From the NCBI RefSeq assembly GCF_006538885.1, contig NZ_BJLY01000001.1, forward strand, positions 310,001 to 374,000: a stretch of DNA of 64,000 bases. The letters are read 5' to 3'. The notes beneath the pieces are model-generated. The model was not told the origin of the DNA. It made no database searches and saw only the letters and a program-made list of their open reading frames with translations. The number at the start of each line of letters is the position of its first letter. Positions within the stretch are counted from its first letter, which is position 1. The DNA comes from Gluconobacter roseus NBRC 3990 (lineage in GTDB: Bacteria; Pseudomonadota; Alphaproteobacteria; Acetobacterales; Acetobacteraceae). Of this stretch, positions 34,628-42,977 are shown piece after piece. A program made the position numbers and the translations under genes.

Positions 34628-35044
34628 ATGAAGGTTCTGACGGCAAGACAGGCATGGGACATGCTTGAAAAAGAACCCGAAAATCAGGCTCCGGAAGCGC
34701 CCGTTCCCATTCTCGTGGATGTCCGGACCCGGCCGGAATGGGTACATGTGGGGCTGCCGGACGCGTCGGCAATGACGGCGCCGCTCCTGTGCCTGACCTG
34801 GCAGCCGGACCGGCAGCGGGAGTTCGTGGAGGCTCTGGTCGAGGCCGTTCCCGACCAGCAGACTCCGCTGCTGTTCCTGTGCCGGTCGGGGATGCGGTCA
34901 CATCATGCTGCACTTCTGGCGGAAAATGCCGGTTATGCGGATGTCAGCAATATTGTGGACGGATTCGAGGACCAGCATGGTCCGGACAAGGGCTGGCGTG
35001 CCAGCGGCCTGCCGTCCACTCACATGCCGCTGTCGGGTTCCTGA
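34628..35044 (+). CDS. Rhodanese-like domain protein
   Basis: A 138-residue single-domain protein starting MKVLTARQAWDMLEKEPE. It has VDVRTRPEWVHVGLPD at the N-terminal half and the active-site loop LFLCRSGMRSHHAALL with the catalytic Cys, followed by NIVDGFEDQHG. It may transfer sulfane sulfur. ATG 34628 was chosen; the frame is open far upstream (from 33770) only because it lies antisense to the cysteine synthase gene. Its end overlaps the convergent DUF2272 gene by 25 bases. Confidence 0.88.
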   Translation: MKVLTARQAWDMLEKEPENQAPEAPVPILVDVRTRPEWVHVGLPDASAMTAPLLCLTWQPDRQREFVEALVEAVPDQQTPLLFLCRSGMRSHHAALLAENAGYADVSNIVDGFEDQHGPDKGWRASGLPSTHMPLSGS

Positions 35045-35934
35045 TCCGCGTCGTAATGGACTTCCAGCACGGCGCACCAGGGATAGCGGCTGTCATAGCT
35101 GTGGCCTGAACCATCGGCGATCATGCCGTTGGCGTCCGTGGGAACATGGGTGAGGGCCACGGCATCATCCACGTTACCGCCGACGATGCTCAGCTCATGC
35201 CCGAAGGGCTGGGCGTTCTGGTTCGTCGCGGAGACGATGCCGCAATGGGCCGGAAAGCCGTAGCTGGTGGGCAGCATGGAGAAGGTGACGGTCTTGCTGC
35301 GGCCGCGGCCGACGCAGATCAAGTCGCCGATCTTCGGAGCATAGGTGCCCGGATCATGCGCCGTGACGCCGCTGGACTGTCCGCTGGCGGCGGCGTTGAT
35401 GTAGGTCGAGTGATTGGGCGAGTACGGGAAGCGGTTATTGGCTCCGGCGACCCGCATCACATAGGAAATGAAAGCTGCGGACCAGGCGTAATGGCCGTCA
35501 TGCTCGATCTCGAAACGGGTGCCCTGGGAGTCCGTCTTGCCCGTCCAGCCGACTTCCGTTTCATAAGGGTCCTGCCCGATCCACCAGTACTCGCCAACGC
35601 GCTGCCACAGGCCGGGAAGGCGTTCGGGCTTCAATGCGGCGTCGGTGGGTTCGGGGCGGTCTTCGGGATCATCGTCCGAGACGGGTGAGCCGAACATCCG
35701 CCATTCGCGCAGGGCGATGGCGGCGACGTCCTGACGGTTGAACGGTTCGAAATTGCGGGTGGCGAAATCCGGGACGTGGCTGTCATAGCCAACCGGACCA
35801 GTGGTTCCGTTCGCATACTGGGCGTTCGGCGTGCGGGCCGGGTACGGGCGGACACTCTGCTGGCTGGAACATGCAGCCAGTGCGAGCAGGGCGGCCGTAG
35901 CAGCTGCTCGCCTGAAAATATGCGAATCTGGCAC
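35020..35934 (-). CDS. DUF2272 family lipoprotein
   Basis: A 304-residue protein from GTG 35934, backed by GAGG six bases upstream. The first residues hold a lipoprotein signal, RAAATAALLALAACSSQ, with the acceptor Cys about residue 20. The DUF2272 body includes YAWSAAFISYVMRVAG, FPYSPNHSTYIN, PKIGDLICVGRG and FPAHCGIVSA. These place possible catalytic Cys and His residues in a CHAP/NlpC-like arrangement, so a cell wall or peptide hydrolase role is possible but unproven. The ATG of the longest frame (36060) would put 42 non-conserved residues before the signal. Confidence 0.8.
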   Translation of the reverse strand: MPDSHIFRRAAATAALLALAACSSQQSVRPYPARTPNAQYANGTTGPVGYDSHVPDFATRNFEPFNRQDVAAIALREWRMFGSPVSDDDPEDRPEPTDAALKPERLPGLWQRVGEYWWIGQDPYETEVGWTGKTDSQGTRFEIEHDGHYAWSAAFISYVMRVAGANNRFPYSPNHSTYINAAASGQSSGVTAHDPGTYAPKIGDLICVGRGRSKTVTFSMLPTSYGFPAHCGIVSATNQNAQPFGHELSIVGGNVDDAVALTHVPTDANGMIADGSGHSYDSRYPWCAVLEVHYDADQEPDSGM

Positions 35935-35995
35935 TGTTATCCTCGTTGGGGGATCTGTTTCCCAAGCTGAATGAAGGGCCAAGACGACCGGGGCG

Positions 35996-37099
35996 TCAAG
36001 AAGCGCCCTGATCCGGAAAGAGACCCGCAAGACCCGCCTCGCTCGCATCGCAGCGGCCACGTTCGGTGATAAGGCCCGTCACGAGGCGTGCGGGAGTTAC
36101 GTCAAAGGCCGGGTTTGCCGCCGGGCTGTTGAGTGGTGCGATCCGGACGCGGCCGGCTTCCCCGTTGCTGTCCAGCCCCGTCATGAACAGGACTTCGTCC
36201 GCGCTGCGCTCCTCGATCGGGATGTCCTTCACGCCATCGCGGACGCGCCAGTCGATCGTCGAGGAGGGCAGGGCCACCCAGAACGGAACATTGTTGTCAT
36301 GGGCGGCCAGCGCCTTGAGATACGTGCCGATCTTGTTGGCCACGTCGCCCTGTGCGGTGACACGGTCCGTACCCACGACGACCATGTCCACGCGTCCGGC
36401 CTGCATATAATGGCCGCCCGCATTGTCGGCGATGACGGTATGCGGCACGCCATGGCTGCCAAGCTCCCGTGCGGTCAGGAGGCTGCCCTGGTTGCGCGGG
36501 CGGGTCTCGTCCACCCAGATATGCACGGGGATGCCCTCGTCATGCGCCATGTAGATCGGGGCGAGGGCGGTGCCCCAGTCCACGGTCGCGATCCAGCCGG
36601 CATTGCAGTGCGTCAGCAGGTTCACCTGTCCCTGTTTGCCTTTGCGCTCCCAGATTTCGCGGATCAGCTCCAGCCCGTGACGGCCGATGGCCTCGTTGGT
36701 CTGTACGTCCTCGTCACAGATCGCATCGGCTTCAGCGTAACCTGCGGCGACGCGTTCATCTGTGGGAACGGTCTTGAGGCGTGCGACCATGCGCTCGATG
36801 GCCCAGCGGAGGTTGATCGCAGTCGGACGAGTGGCGATCAGGAAGGCGGCTGCCTTGTCCAGTGCTTCGTCGGAGGCATCGTCCTGCAACGCGAAAACCA
36901 GACCATAGGCCGCAACGGCTCCGATCAGCGGCGCTCCACGAACCTGCATGGTGGTGATGGCTTCAGCGACGGCATCTGCGTCCCGGAGTTCCAGGATCTC
37001 CACGTTCCAGGGAAAGCGGGTCTGGTCGAAAATCCGGATGCTGCGATTGTCATCGGACGGGCGCCAGAGGCTGCGATAGGGAATGCCGTTGATTTTCAA
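35996..37099 (-). CDS. mtnA: Methylthioribose-1-phosphate isomerase MtnA
   Basis: A 367-residue enzyme of the eIF2B-alpha-like isomerase family. Key regions are TTMQVRGAPLIGAVAAYG, LLTHCNAGWIATVDWGTAL (catalytic Cys), VWVDETRPRNQGSLL-type, and VVGTDRVTAQGDVANKIGTY with the catalytic Asp. It converts 5-methylthioribose 1-phosphate to the ribulose form in methionine salvage. The start is TTG 37099 (GGAG seven bases upstream), because the upstream part of the longest frame (to 37186) is Pro/Leu-rich and not family-like. No other mtn gene is seen nearby. Confidence 0.92.
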   Translation of the reverse strand: MKINGIPYRSLWRPSDDNRSIRIFDQTRFPWNVEILELRDADAVAEAITTMQVRGAPLIGAVAAYGLVFALQDDASDEALDKAAAFLIATRPTAINLRWAIERMVARLKTVPTDERVAAGYAEADAICDEDVQTNEAIGRHGLELIREIWERKGKQGQVNLLTHCNAGWIATVDWGTALAPIYMAHDEGIPVHIWVDETRPRNQGSLLTARELGSHGVPHTVIADNAGGHYMQAGRVDMVVVGTDRVTAQGDVANKIGTYLKALAAHDNNVPFWVALPSSTIDWRVRDGVKDIPIEERSADEVLFMTGLDSNGEAGRVRIAPLNSPAANPAFDVTPARLVTGLITERGRCDASEAGLAGLFPDQGAS

Positions 37100-37212
37100 G
37101 GGAACGCTCCTTGGGATGCCGGAAAGGAGAGGGAGCGGCAACAGGGCCGGGAAAGGGCCGGCGCACGCTGAACCGGGGCCCTGCATGTGCGCGATCTGTG
37201 GGCCTGACTCAA

Positions 37213-37245
37213 GACCCTGTGCGTGAAACTTTTACACACAGGGTC
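37213..37245. terminator. Stem-loop after the glycosyltransferase pair
   Basis: GACCCTGTG (37213-37221) and CACAGGGTC (37237-37245) form a 9-bp stem with a 15-base A/T-rich loop, 12 bases past the glycosyltransferase stop. The downstream sequence on the minus strand (TTGAG) has only a short T stretch, so it is a weak terminator candidate. Confidence 0.5.
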
Positions 37246-37256
37246 CGAGGAAGCAG

Positions 37257-38630
37257 TCAGCGCAGAACGTTTTCAAGGATAACCTTTGCCCCGTCGGTCC
37301 AGGGCACAGGTTTGAAATTGGTTCGGACCTTCTGCGTCCATGCAGCCAGACCTTCAGGATCTTCAATGGTGCCGCGGATCAGGGTGTAGGCTTCCTTGAG
37401 GTTTCGGGGGTTGAAGTAACGCCCCAGCGCGCCACCGGCCTCGGGAATGGATGTCGTGTTTGAAGCAATGCAGGGGCGGCCCATCGCCAGCCCTTCGGTG
37501 ACAGGCAGACCCCAGCCTTCAAAGAAAGATGGAAAGACGGTGAAGCTGCAATCGGCATAAAGGCGTCGCAGTTCGGCGTCAGACGGGTTCTGGATGAAGC
37601 GGATTTTTCCATCCAGCCAGCGGGTGTTCTCGAGCTGCTGCATGAGGTCAGAAACAAGCCAGCCCGGACGGCCGGCAAAGACGAGGAGCGGAACCTTCTC
37701 GGCAGGCATGTCCTCGAGCATCTGACGCCAGATGCGGAAGAGGAGCATATGATTTTTGCGGGCCTCGATGGTGGAGACGAACAGGACATAAGGCTCATTC
37801 ACCAGAGGTTCGGGAGCCATGGTTGTGTCGGTCAGTCCGAACTCCGTGCCCATGGGGACATGCTGGACGGTGATATCCGTGCCGATGCCTTCCTCGGCCA
37901 GATAGGACTGGACGTCCTGCGCCGTGGCCCTGCTGTTGGCGAAGATCATGTCTGCCAGCGGCAGGACGGCATGATGCCAGGCCCGGAAGGTCGTGATGAT
38001 GCCGAGATCGCACCATTCCGGACAGCGGATGGGAACAAGATCGTGCATCAGAAGCGCAAAGGACATGCGCAGTTCGTCCCGCATCCACCGGACGCTCTGC
38101 GCATAGTTTTCATGATGCCAGGGAGAGCCGAGCGTCAGGAAGACATCACCGGGCTGAGCGATGTCAGCCAGTGCTGTTCCTTCGACATACTGTGCGGATG
38201 TTGACTGCTGACGGCGCTTTCTGATGATCGCACGGCTTTCACTGACGGCCAGTCGTGCGAGACCGGCCCACAGATTGGCCAGGCCGCCCAGAACCTGTCC
38301 TTCCATGTGCAGGAATGTGGAGAACATTTTTCGGGGCGTTTCGTGCTCGGTCTGCTGCATGGCGGAGAACAGGGACATGGCAGGTTTTTTTGTCCCTGCA
38401 TTTTTGTCCTTCATGATCTGCCGCAGGAGCGTGTCGATAACCGTCCAGTCAACAGTCTGAAAATCGCGTGGATCTTTTTTGTCGAACCCGCGGCGGACAA
38501 ACTGCACGTTGTCTCCATGCAGTGCGCGCAGGGCTGCGCTGAGTTCGAACATCACCCGCTGGATGCCGCTGGGCATACCGTGGTGAATGAGGTGAAAGAG
38601 CAGGTCGTCGACGTCGATCCAGAGGGTCAT
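37257..38630 (-). CDS. Glycosyltransferase family 4 enzyme (PSGIQR-type), second copy
   Basis: A 457-residue enzyme. The N-terminal segment MTLWIDVDDLLFHLIHHGMP followed by SGIQRVMFEL is shared with the upstream gene and marks a subgroup of GT4 enzymes. The C-terminal GT-B half has YVLFVSTIEARKNHMLLFRI, VFAGRPGWLVSDLMQQLENT, and EGWGLPVTEGLAMGRPCIAS with the E-x7-E donor site. It likely adds a sugar to a surface polysaccharide; donor and acceptor are unknown. It overlaps the upstream paralog by 4 bases. There is no signal peptide, so it acts at the inner face of the membrane. Confidence 0.88.
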   Translation of the reverse strand: MTLWIDVDDLLFHLIHHGMPSGIQRVMFELSAALRALHGDNVQFVRRGFDKKDPRDFQTVDWTVIDTLLRQIMKDKNAGTKKPAMSLFSAMQQTEHETPRKMFSTFLHMEGQVLGGLANLWAGLARLAVSESRAIIRKRRQQSTSAQYVEGTALADIAQPGDVFLTLGSPWHHENYAQSVRWMRDELRMSFALLMHDLVPIRCPEWCDLGIITTFRAWHHAVLPLADMIFANSRATAQDVQSYLAEEGIGTDITVQHVPMGTEFGLTDTTMAPEPLVNEPYVLFVSTIEARKNHMLLFRIWRQMLEDMPAEKVPLLVFAGRPGWLVSDLMQQLENTRWLDGKIRFIQNPSDAELRRLYADCSFTVFPSFFEGWGLPVTEGLAMGRPCIASNTTSIPEAGGALGRYFNPRNLKEAYTLIRGTIEDPEGLAAWTQKVRTNFKPVPWTDGAKVILENVLR

Positions 38631-40081
38631 GACGTCCTCCCGGCCACGTGCGCCGCATGGCAGGCATCAAGAATGGCGTCAGCAGTATCTTCCCAAGGGG
38701 TAGGTTTGAACTGTGTCTGAACCTCTTCCTGCCATTTCTTCAGGCCTTCACGATCCTCAATTGTCTCGCGGACGACGCGATAGGCCTCATCAATGTTTTC
38801 GGGATCGAAGTAGCGCGACAGCGGGCCGCCGGCTTCCGGAACGGAAGTCGCATTCGAGGCGACGCATGGACGTCCGTTCACGAGGCTTTCCGTTACTGGC
38901 AGGCCCCAGCCTTCGAACAGTGAGGGGAAGAGCGTAAACATGCAGCCATCATAAAGATGCGCCAGTTCATGGTCCGACGGATCTCTGAGGAGACGGATCT
39001 TGCCGCGCAGCCATTCGGTGTTTTCAAGCTGCTGCATGAGATCGGAAACGAGCCAGCCGACCCGTCCTGCGAAAACGAGCGTCGGAACCTGTTCGGGAGG
39101 CAGATCGGCAACGAGACGGCGCCAGATCCGAAATGCCAGAATATGGTTCTTGCGCGCCTCGATCGTGGAGACAAACAGGACATAGGTCTCCGGTGCGGGC
39201 AGACCCTTCGGGCGTTCCCCTTCGACCTTGCGGGGAGGGCCGAAGCCGCTACCGATTGGAACGGTCTGTACGGGAGCCAGCAGCTTGAGGCGATGCTTGC
39301 GGGTATAGTGCTCGATGGTCTTGGCCGTAGCATGGCTGATGGCCAGCAGGCGGCCGCACTGGGGCAGTGTCGTATCCAGCCAGTGCTTGAAGTCCCGGAT
39401 CAGGGACAGCGCGCACCATTCCGGCCGGATCGCCGGAATGAGATCGGACAGAAGCAGGACAGGCTGGATCCCGTAGGCCTTGCGCATGCCGGCCAGTCTT
39501 TCGCCGAAACCGGGCTCCGACCATGCGGCACCGAGGATCAGGAAGATATCGCCAGGCTTCGGAACACCATTCAGGGAAGTGGCCTGGGAACGGACAGGGA
39601 CAGCAGTCTGAGCCGGTGGTGCCGCGGAGTGACGTGTACGGCGGAACTGCTTTGCCGCAAAACTGCGTAGCAGGCGCAGGGCCCGCAGCTGATTGACCGC
39701 CATGATCAGAAGCGGGCGGGCCAGTTCGGGTGGCAGGCTCTCGATACGCCTGATAACCGTATGGCGCAGCCGTCGTACCAGTGCACGTGGTGTCGGGCGC
39801 GACCGGGGTACCGGGCGGCTGTCATGCACGACTTTTTCATCTGCGCTGGCCTCAAAGAGAGATTCGAGGTCATCGAAGGAAACGGGAGAGAAAAGCTGTG
39901 TCTCGTCCTGTCCACGCCGGATCAGGGTAATGTTGCCAATCCCTGGTTTTGTGGCCGCCTGCTTACGGATAACGTGCAGTATTTCGTAGACAAGCCGCTG
40001 GATGCCGCTGGGCCGCGAGTTGTTTTCAAAATACTGGAAGATGTCTTCTACGTCGATCCAGATGGTATAATCTGTGTTCAT
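38627..40081 (-). CDS. Glycosyltransferase family 4 enzyme (PSGIQR-type), first copy
   Basis: A 484-residue enzyme starting MNTDYTIWIDVEDIFQYFEN with PSGIQRLVYEILH next. It then has a divergent linker (residues 90-180) with an Arg-rich stretch and the GT4 half, including YVLFVSTIEARKNHILAFRI, VFAGRVGWLVSDLMQQLENT and EGWGLPVTESLVNGRPCVAS. Similarity to the next gene is strong at both ends, so the pair arose by tandem duplication or joint transfer. It is divergent from the nucleotidyltransferase-like/HAD gene (162 bases between starts). It probably takes part in exopolysaccharide or lipopolysaccharide synthesis. Confidence 0.88.
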   Translation of the reverse strand: MNTDYTIWIDVEDIFQYFENNSRPSGIQRLVYEILHVIRKQAATKPGIGNITLIRRGQDETQLFSPVSFDDLESLFEASADEKVVHDSRPVPRSRPTPRALVRRLRHTVIRRIESLPPELARPLLIMAVNQLRALRLLRSFAAKQFRRTRHSAAPPAQTAVPVRSQATSLNGVPKPGDIFLILGAAWSEPGFGERLAGMRKAYGIQPVLLLSDLIPAIRPEWCALSLIRDFKHWLDTTLPQCGRLLAISHATAKTIEHYTRKHRLKLLAPVQTVPIGSGFGPPRKVEGERPKGLPAPETYVLFVSTIEARKNHILAFRIWRRLVADLPPEQVPTLVFAGRVGWLVSDLMQQLENTEWLRGKIRLLRDPSDHELAHLYDGCMFTLFPSLFEGWGLPVTESLVNGRPCVASNATSVPEAGGPLSRYFDPENIDEAYRVVRETIEDREGLKKWQEEVQTQFKPTPWEDTADAILDACHAAHVAGRTS

Positions 40082-40243
40082 ATGTCCGGACTAGCTTTGT
40101 GGCGACCGAGGGCAAGGCCGGTCTGTCAAACAATAGTGGTTCAAAGTGTAGGTAAGCCCTGACGGATGAGCAAGGGGAGGGCCAAGGCTCCGACCTTGTG
40201 GATGACAACGGTTTGCAAAGCACTGATAACGGAGATTACCGGT

Positions 40244-41443
40244 ATGCGCAGGGTTACGGTCTGTCAGTGTGTTATTCTGCTTGAACGTCCTGTGGCCTCG
40301 GCATTGCCTGTTTCGCTCATGTCCTGTGCGGGCAGACCATTTCTTGCATGGCTCCTGAGAGAGCTGCAGCGCTTCGGCGTGAAGGAATTCGTTTTTCTCA
40401 CTGAAGCCCATTCGTCGGAGATTGTGGCGGCAATCGAAGGCCTTCTGGTTTTTCTCCCCAAACCGGCAGGTATGCTGATCTCATATACGCCTTGTGGCTA
40501 TGGTACAGGCGGTGCACTGCTTCATGCCCGGCAGCATCTGCAAGAGCGTTTTCTTTTCTGTCATGCCAACGTTCTGTTTTCCTGCAATCTGTCTCATTTT
40601 CTGCGTTCCGCTGGGCAGGGGCACTGGCTTTTGCTGAGCACAGTCAGGCAGGCGGATGTCGATGTGACTGCGGCAGATAAGGTGTCTCTTAATTCCGAGA
40701 ATGGAAAAGATCGGGAGATAGCACCAGGCATGACGGGGGTTTGTCTTTTCGAGGCGTCAATTCTCGAAACCCTCACAAAAAACTGCAGCCTACAGGATGA
40801 TGTGCTGCCCGGCCTTGCACGGCATGGTGATCTGAATGGAGTGAGACTGGCTGGAACATGTCATCAGGTCAGCGACTTACATGACCTTGAGAAGGTCGGA
40901 CGACAGTTGCCGAGGATCCTGCATCGCCCGGCAGTTTTTCTTGACCGTGACGGGGTTATCAACCGGGATTTCGGATGGGTCGGAACGCGCGAGCGGTTCG
41001 AGTGGGAGCCAGGAGCTCTGGATGCCATCGCACGTATTACCGAGGCGGGATATCACGTCTTTATCGTAACCAATCAGTCTGGCATCGCCCGTGGGTTTTA
41101 CTCCGAGGAAGATCTCCAGCAGCTCATGGTCTGGGTCATTGACACCATTCGCCAACACGGGGGAACCGTGGATGACTGGCGCTACTGCCCAATGCATCCT
41201 GAAGCACGGGTCGAAGAATATTGTGGAGCCAGTGAGGATCGCAAGCCGGCACCTGGCATGATTGTTGATCTGCTGAACCGGTGGGAGCTTGATCCGGATC
41301 GCTGTGTTCTGTTTGGCGATCAACCGTCTGACATGCAGGCTGCGAGAGCTGCAGGAATTGAAGGTATGCCTGTGGGTGTGCGCAGTCTGTCAGATTTGAT
41401 TGTTGGGAAAGATATTCTCGAAATAGAGGCTTTCTCAGAATAA
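40244..41443 (+). CDS. Nucleotidyltransferase-like domain fused to HAD (GmhB-type) phosphatase
   Basis: A 399-residue two-domain protein from ATG 40244 (GGAG ten bases upstream). Residues about 1-230 align by pattern with sugar-1-phosphate nucleotidyltransferases (CAGRPFLAWLLRELQRFGVK, GYGTGGALLHARQHLQERFL). The GGxGTRL/K site is missing (CVILLERPVASALPVS), and the metal-binding Asp place reads FCHANVLFS. Residues about 235-395 are an intact HAD-IIIA GmhB-like phosphatase: VFLDRDGVINRDFGW, IVTNQSGIARGFYSEEDL, YCPMHPE, RKPAPGM and FGDQPSDMQAA. GmhB dephosphorylates heptose 1,7-bisphosphate in ADP/GDP-heptose synthesis. The first domain may be inactive and regulatory. Confidence 0.82.
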   Translation: MRRVTVCQCVILLERPVASALPVSLMSCAGRPFLAWLLRELQRFGVKEFVFLTEAHSSEIVAAIEGLLVFLPKPAGMLISYTPCGYGTGGALLHARQHLQERFLFCHANVLFSCNLSHFLRSAGQGHWLLLSTVRQADVDVTAADKVSLNSENGKDREIAPGMTGVCLFEASILETLTKNCSLQDDVLPGLARHGDLNGVRLAGTCHQVSDLHDLEKVGRQLPRILHRPAVFLDRDGVINRDFGWVGTRERFEWEPGALDAIARITEAGYHVFIVTNQSGIARGFYSEEDLQQLMVWVIDTIRQHGGTVDDWRYCPMHPEARVEEYCGASEDRKPAPGMIVDLLNRWELDPDRCVLFGDQPSDMQAARAAGIEGMPVGVRSLSDLIVGKDILEIEAFSE

Positions 41444-41593
41444 ATTTTCAATATTGGATTCTATATTATCATTTGGCATCATGATTTTTTGAATTCATTT
41501 CATTAAAATTTTAAAATACTAAATTAAGCTTCACTCAATACGACATAGAGTCTATGTAAAATTGTTCTGATGTGATTTAAGATCTGTAGCTAG
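41444..41593. other. AT-rich gene-free stretch at the left edge of the insertion-sequence island
   Basis: About 150 bases with no coding frame I can support. The base composition changes abruptly to AT-rich after the nucleotidyltransferase/HAD gene. It ends with CTAG at 41590-41593, the presumed target core of the IS481-type element. Confidence 0.6.
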
Positions 41594-42606
41594 GTGTTTA
41601 GTCCCGGGGTTTGATGGTGTGGTATTTCCACGTGAGTGGAAGGAAGCATTATGGGACAGATACGTCGTGGCAACGCCACGACCACGCACGCCGTGCGAGC
41701 AGCAATACAGCGATCGCAGGCTTCGCTCGCAGCGCTGAGCGAGGAGTTCGGGATCAACCCGAAAACAGTTGCAAAATGGCGCAAGCGCCAGACTGTCGAA
41801 GATCAGAAAACTGGCCCTAAAGAGCCTCGCTCAACGAGCCTGACAGAAACCGAAGAAGCAATGGCAGTCGCTTTTCGCCGGCATACTTTACTGCCGCTGG
41901 ATGACTGCCTTTATGCCCTGCAGGCCAGCATTCCTCATCTGACACGTTCGGCCCTGCATCGCTGCTTTCAGCGTCACGAGATCTCACGGTTGCCGGACAT
42001 CGAGGGAGACAAGCCCAAACGCCAGCGCTTCAAACGCTATCCCATCGGCTTTTTTCACATCGATATTGCCGAAGTCCAGACTGCTGAGGGCAAGCTGCAC
42101 CTCTTCGTTGCTATCGACCGGACAAGCAAATTCGCTGTCACACAACTCGTCGGGAAAGCCGATCGGAAGACAGCCTGGGAATTCCTCGAACATCTCCTGA
42201 GCATCATCCCTTACCGGATCCACACCATCCTGACCGACAATGGGATCCAGTTCGCTGACCAACCCCGTAATCGCAATACGGCCTGGTCGCGTCCCGTGCG
42301 CTTCGACATGATCTGCGAAGCCCACGGGATCGAACATCGTCTGACGAAACCCAATCATCCCTGGACGAACGGTCAGGTTGAGTGGATGAACCGGACAATC
42401 AAGGAAGCAACCGTCAAACGCTTCCATTACGACAGTCATAAGCAGTTGAGGACACACCTCAACGACTTCATGGCAGCCTATAATTTCGGGCGAAGGTTCA
42501 AGACCCTCAGTGGCCTCACACCTTACGAATATGTCTGCAAAATATGGACTTCAGAGCCAGAAAGATTCATCATCAATCCAACCCATCAAACCCTGGGACT
42601 AAACAC
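41594..42606 (+). mobile_element. IS481-family insertion sequence, apparently complete
   Basis: An element of 1,013 bp. The left end GTGTTTAGTCCCGGGGTTTG (41594 onward) and the reverse complement of the right end (ending 42606) match over at least 23 bases with one mismatch, and the tips carry TGT/ACA. It is flanked on both sides by CTAG (41590-41593 and 42607-42610), as expected for IS481 elements that prefer an NCTAGN target. It carries one intact transposase gene. The element could be active. Confidence 0.9.
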
Positions 42607-42610
42607 CTAG
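41651..42610 (+). CDS. IS481-family transposase
   Basis: A 319-residue DDE transposase. The N-terminus (about 5-55) has a helix-turn-helix (AALSEEFGINPKTVAKWRKR). The rve-type catalytic core has Asp in GFFHIDIAEVQTAEGK, Asp in ILTDNGIQFAD and Glu in TNGQVEWMNRTIKEA. ATG 41651 follows GGAAGGAAG at suitable spacing. The reading frame leaves the element: its stop TAG (42608-42610) lies in the flanking CTAG, so the target sequence provides the stop codon. Length and intact triad suggest a functional enzyme. Confidence 0.93.
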   Translation: MGQIRRGNATTTHAVRAAIQRSQASLAALSEEFGINPKTVAKWRKRQTVEDQKTGPKEPRSTSLTETEEAMAVAFRRHTLLPLDDCLYALQASIPHLTRSALHRCFQRHEISRLPDIEGDKPKRQRFKRYPIGFFHIDIAEVQTAEGKLHLFVAIDRTSKFAVTQLVGKADRKTAWEFLEHLLSIIPYRIHTILTDNGIQFADQPRNRNTAWSRPVRFDMICEAHGIEHRLTKPNHPWTNGQVEWMNRTIKEATVKRFHYDSHKQLRTHLNDFMAAYNFGRRFKTLSGLTPYEYVCKIWTSEPERFIINPTHQTLGLNT

Positions 42611-42977
42611 ATATGATCTGTAAGCGTTGAGCATGAGTGAGTATTTGTGCACTTATGGCGCCTATGACTGCCTGAAATTAATAAACAAGACAATTCATCT
42701 GGTTTTTATCGTCGAAATCGTCCAACGGAGCAAAGGAGATTAAAAGGGTGCCGCGATGCTGGATGGTCAAGAGGACTCTTGGATGGAGGAGCCCCATAGC
42801 AGCGGTTCGTGAGTGATTACGAACGCCGCGTCGATGTGGCACAGGTCATGATCTTCGTCGCCATGGGGCTAACCTCATGTACAGAAATATTTGCTCCCAG
42901 TCTTCCAAGCGTTATTTGAGTATTAATTAGCATAATGAAAAAAAATTACAATATTTATCAAAATTGTATTAAATATC
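42611..42977. pseudogene. Remnant of an IS5/IS4-type transposase 3' end in a gene-poor stretch
   Basis: In 42711-42880 several short plus-strand frames spell pieces of an IS5-like transposase C-terminus: VEIVQRSK, then PRCWMVKRTLGWMEEPH, then VSDYERRVDVAQVMIFVAMG. Intact relatives have RRWVVERTxxW...DYExxxxxAxxMIxxAM in one frame. Here the pieces are in different frames with stops between, so the gene is decayed. The rest of the stretch is AT-rich and shows no gene. Confidence 0.65.
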
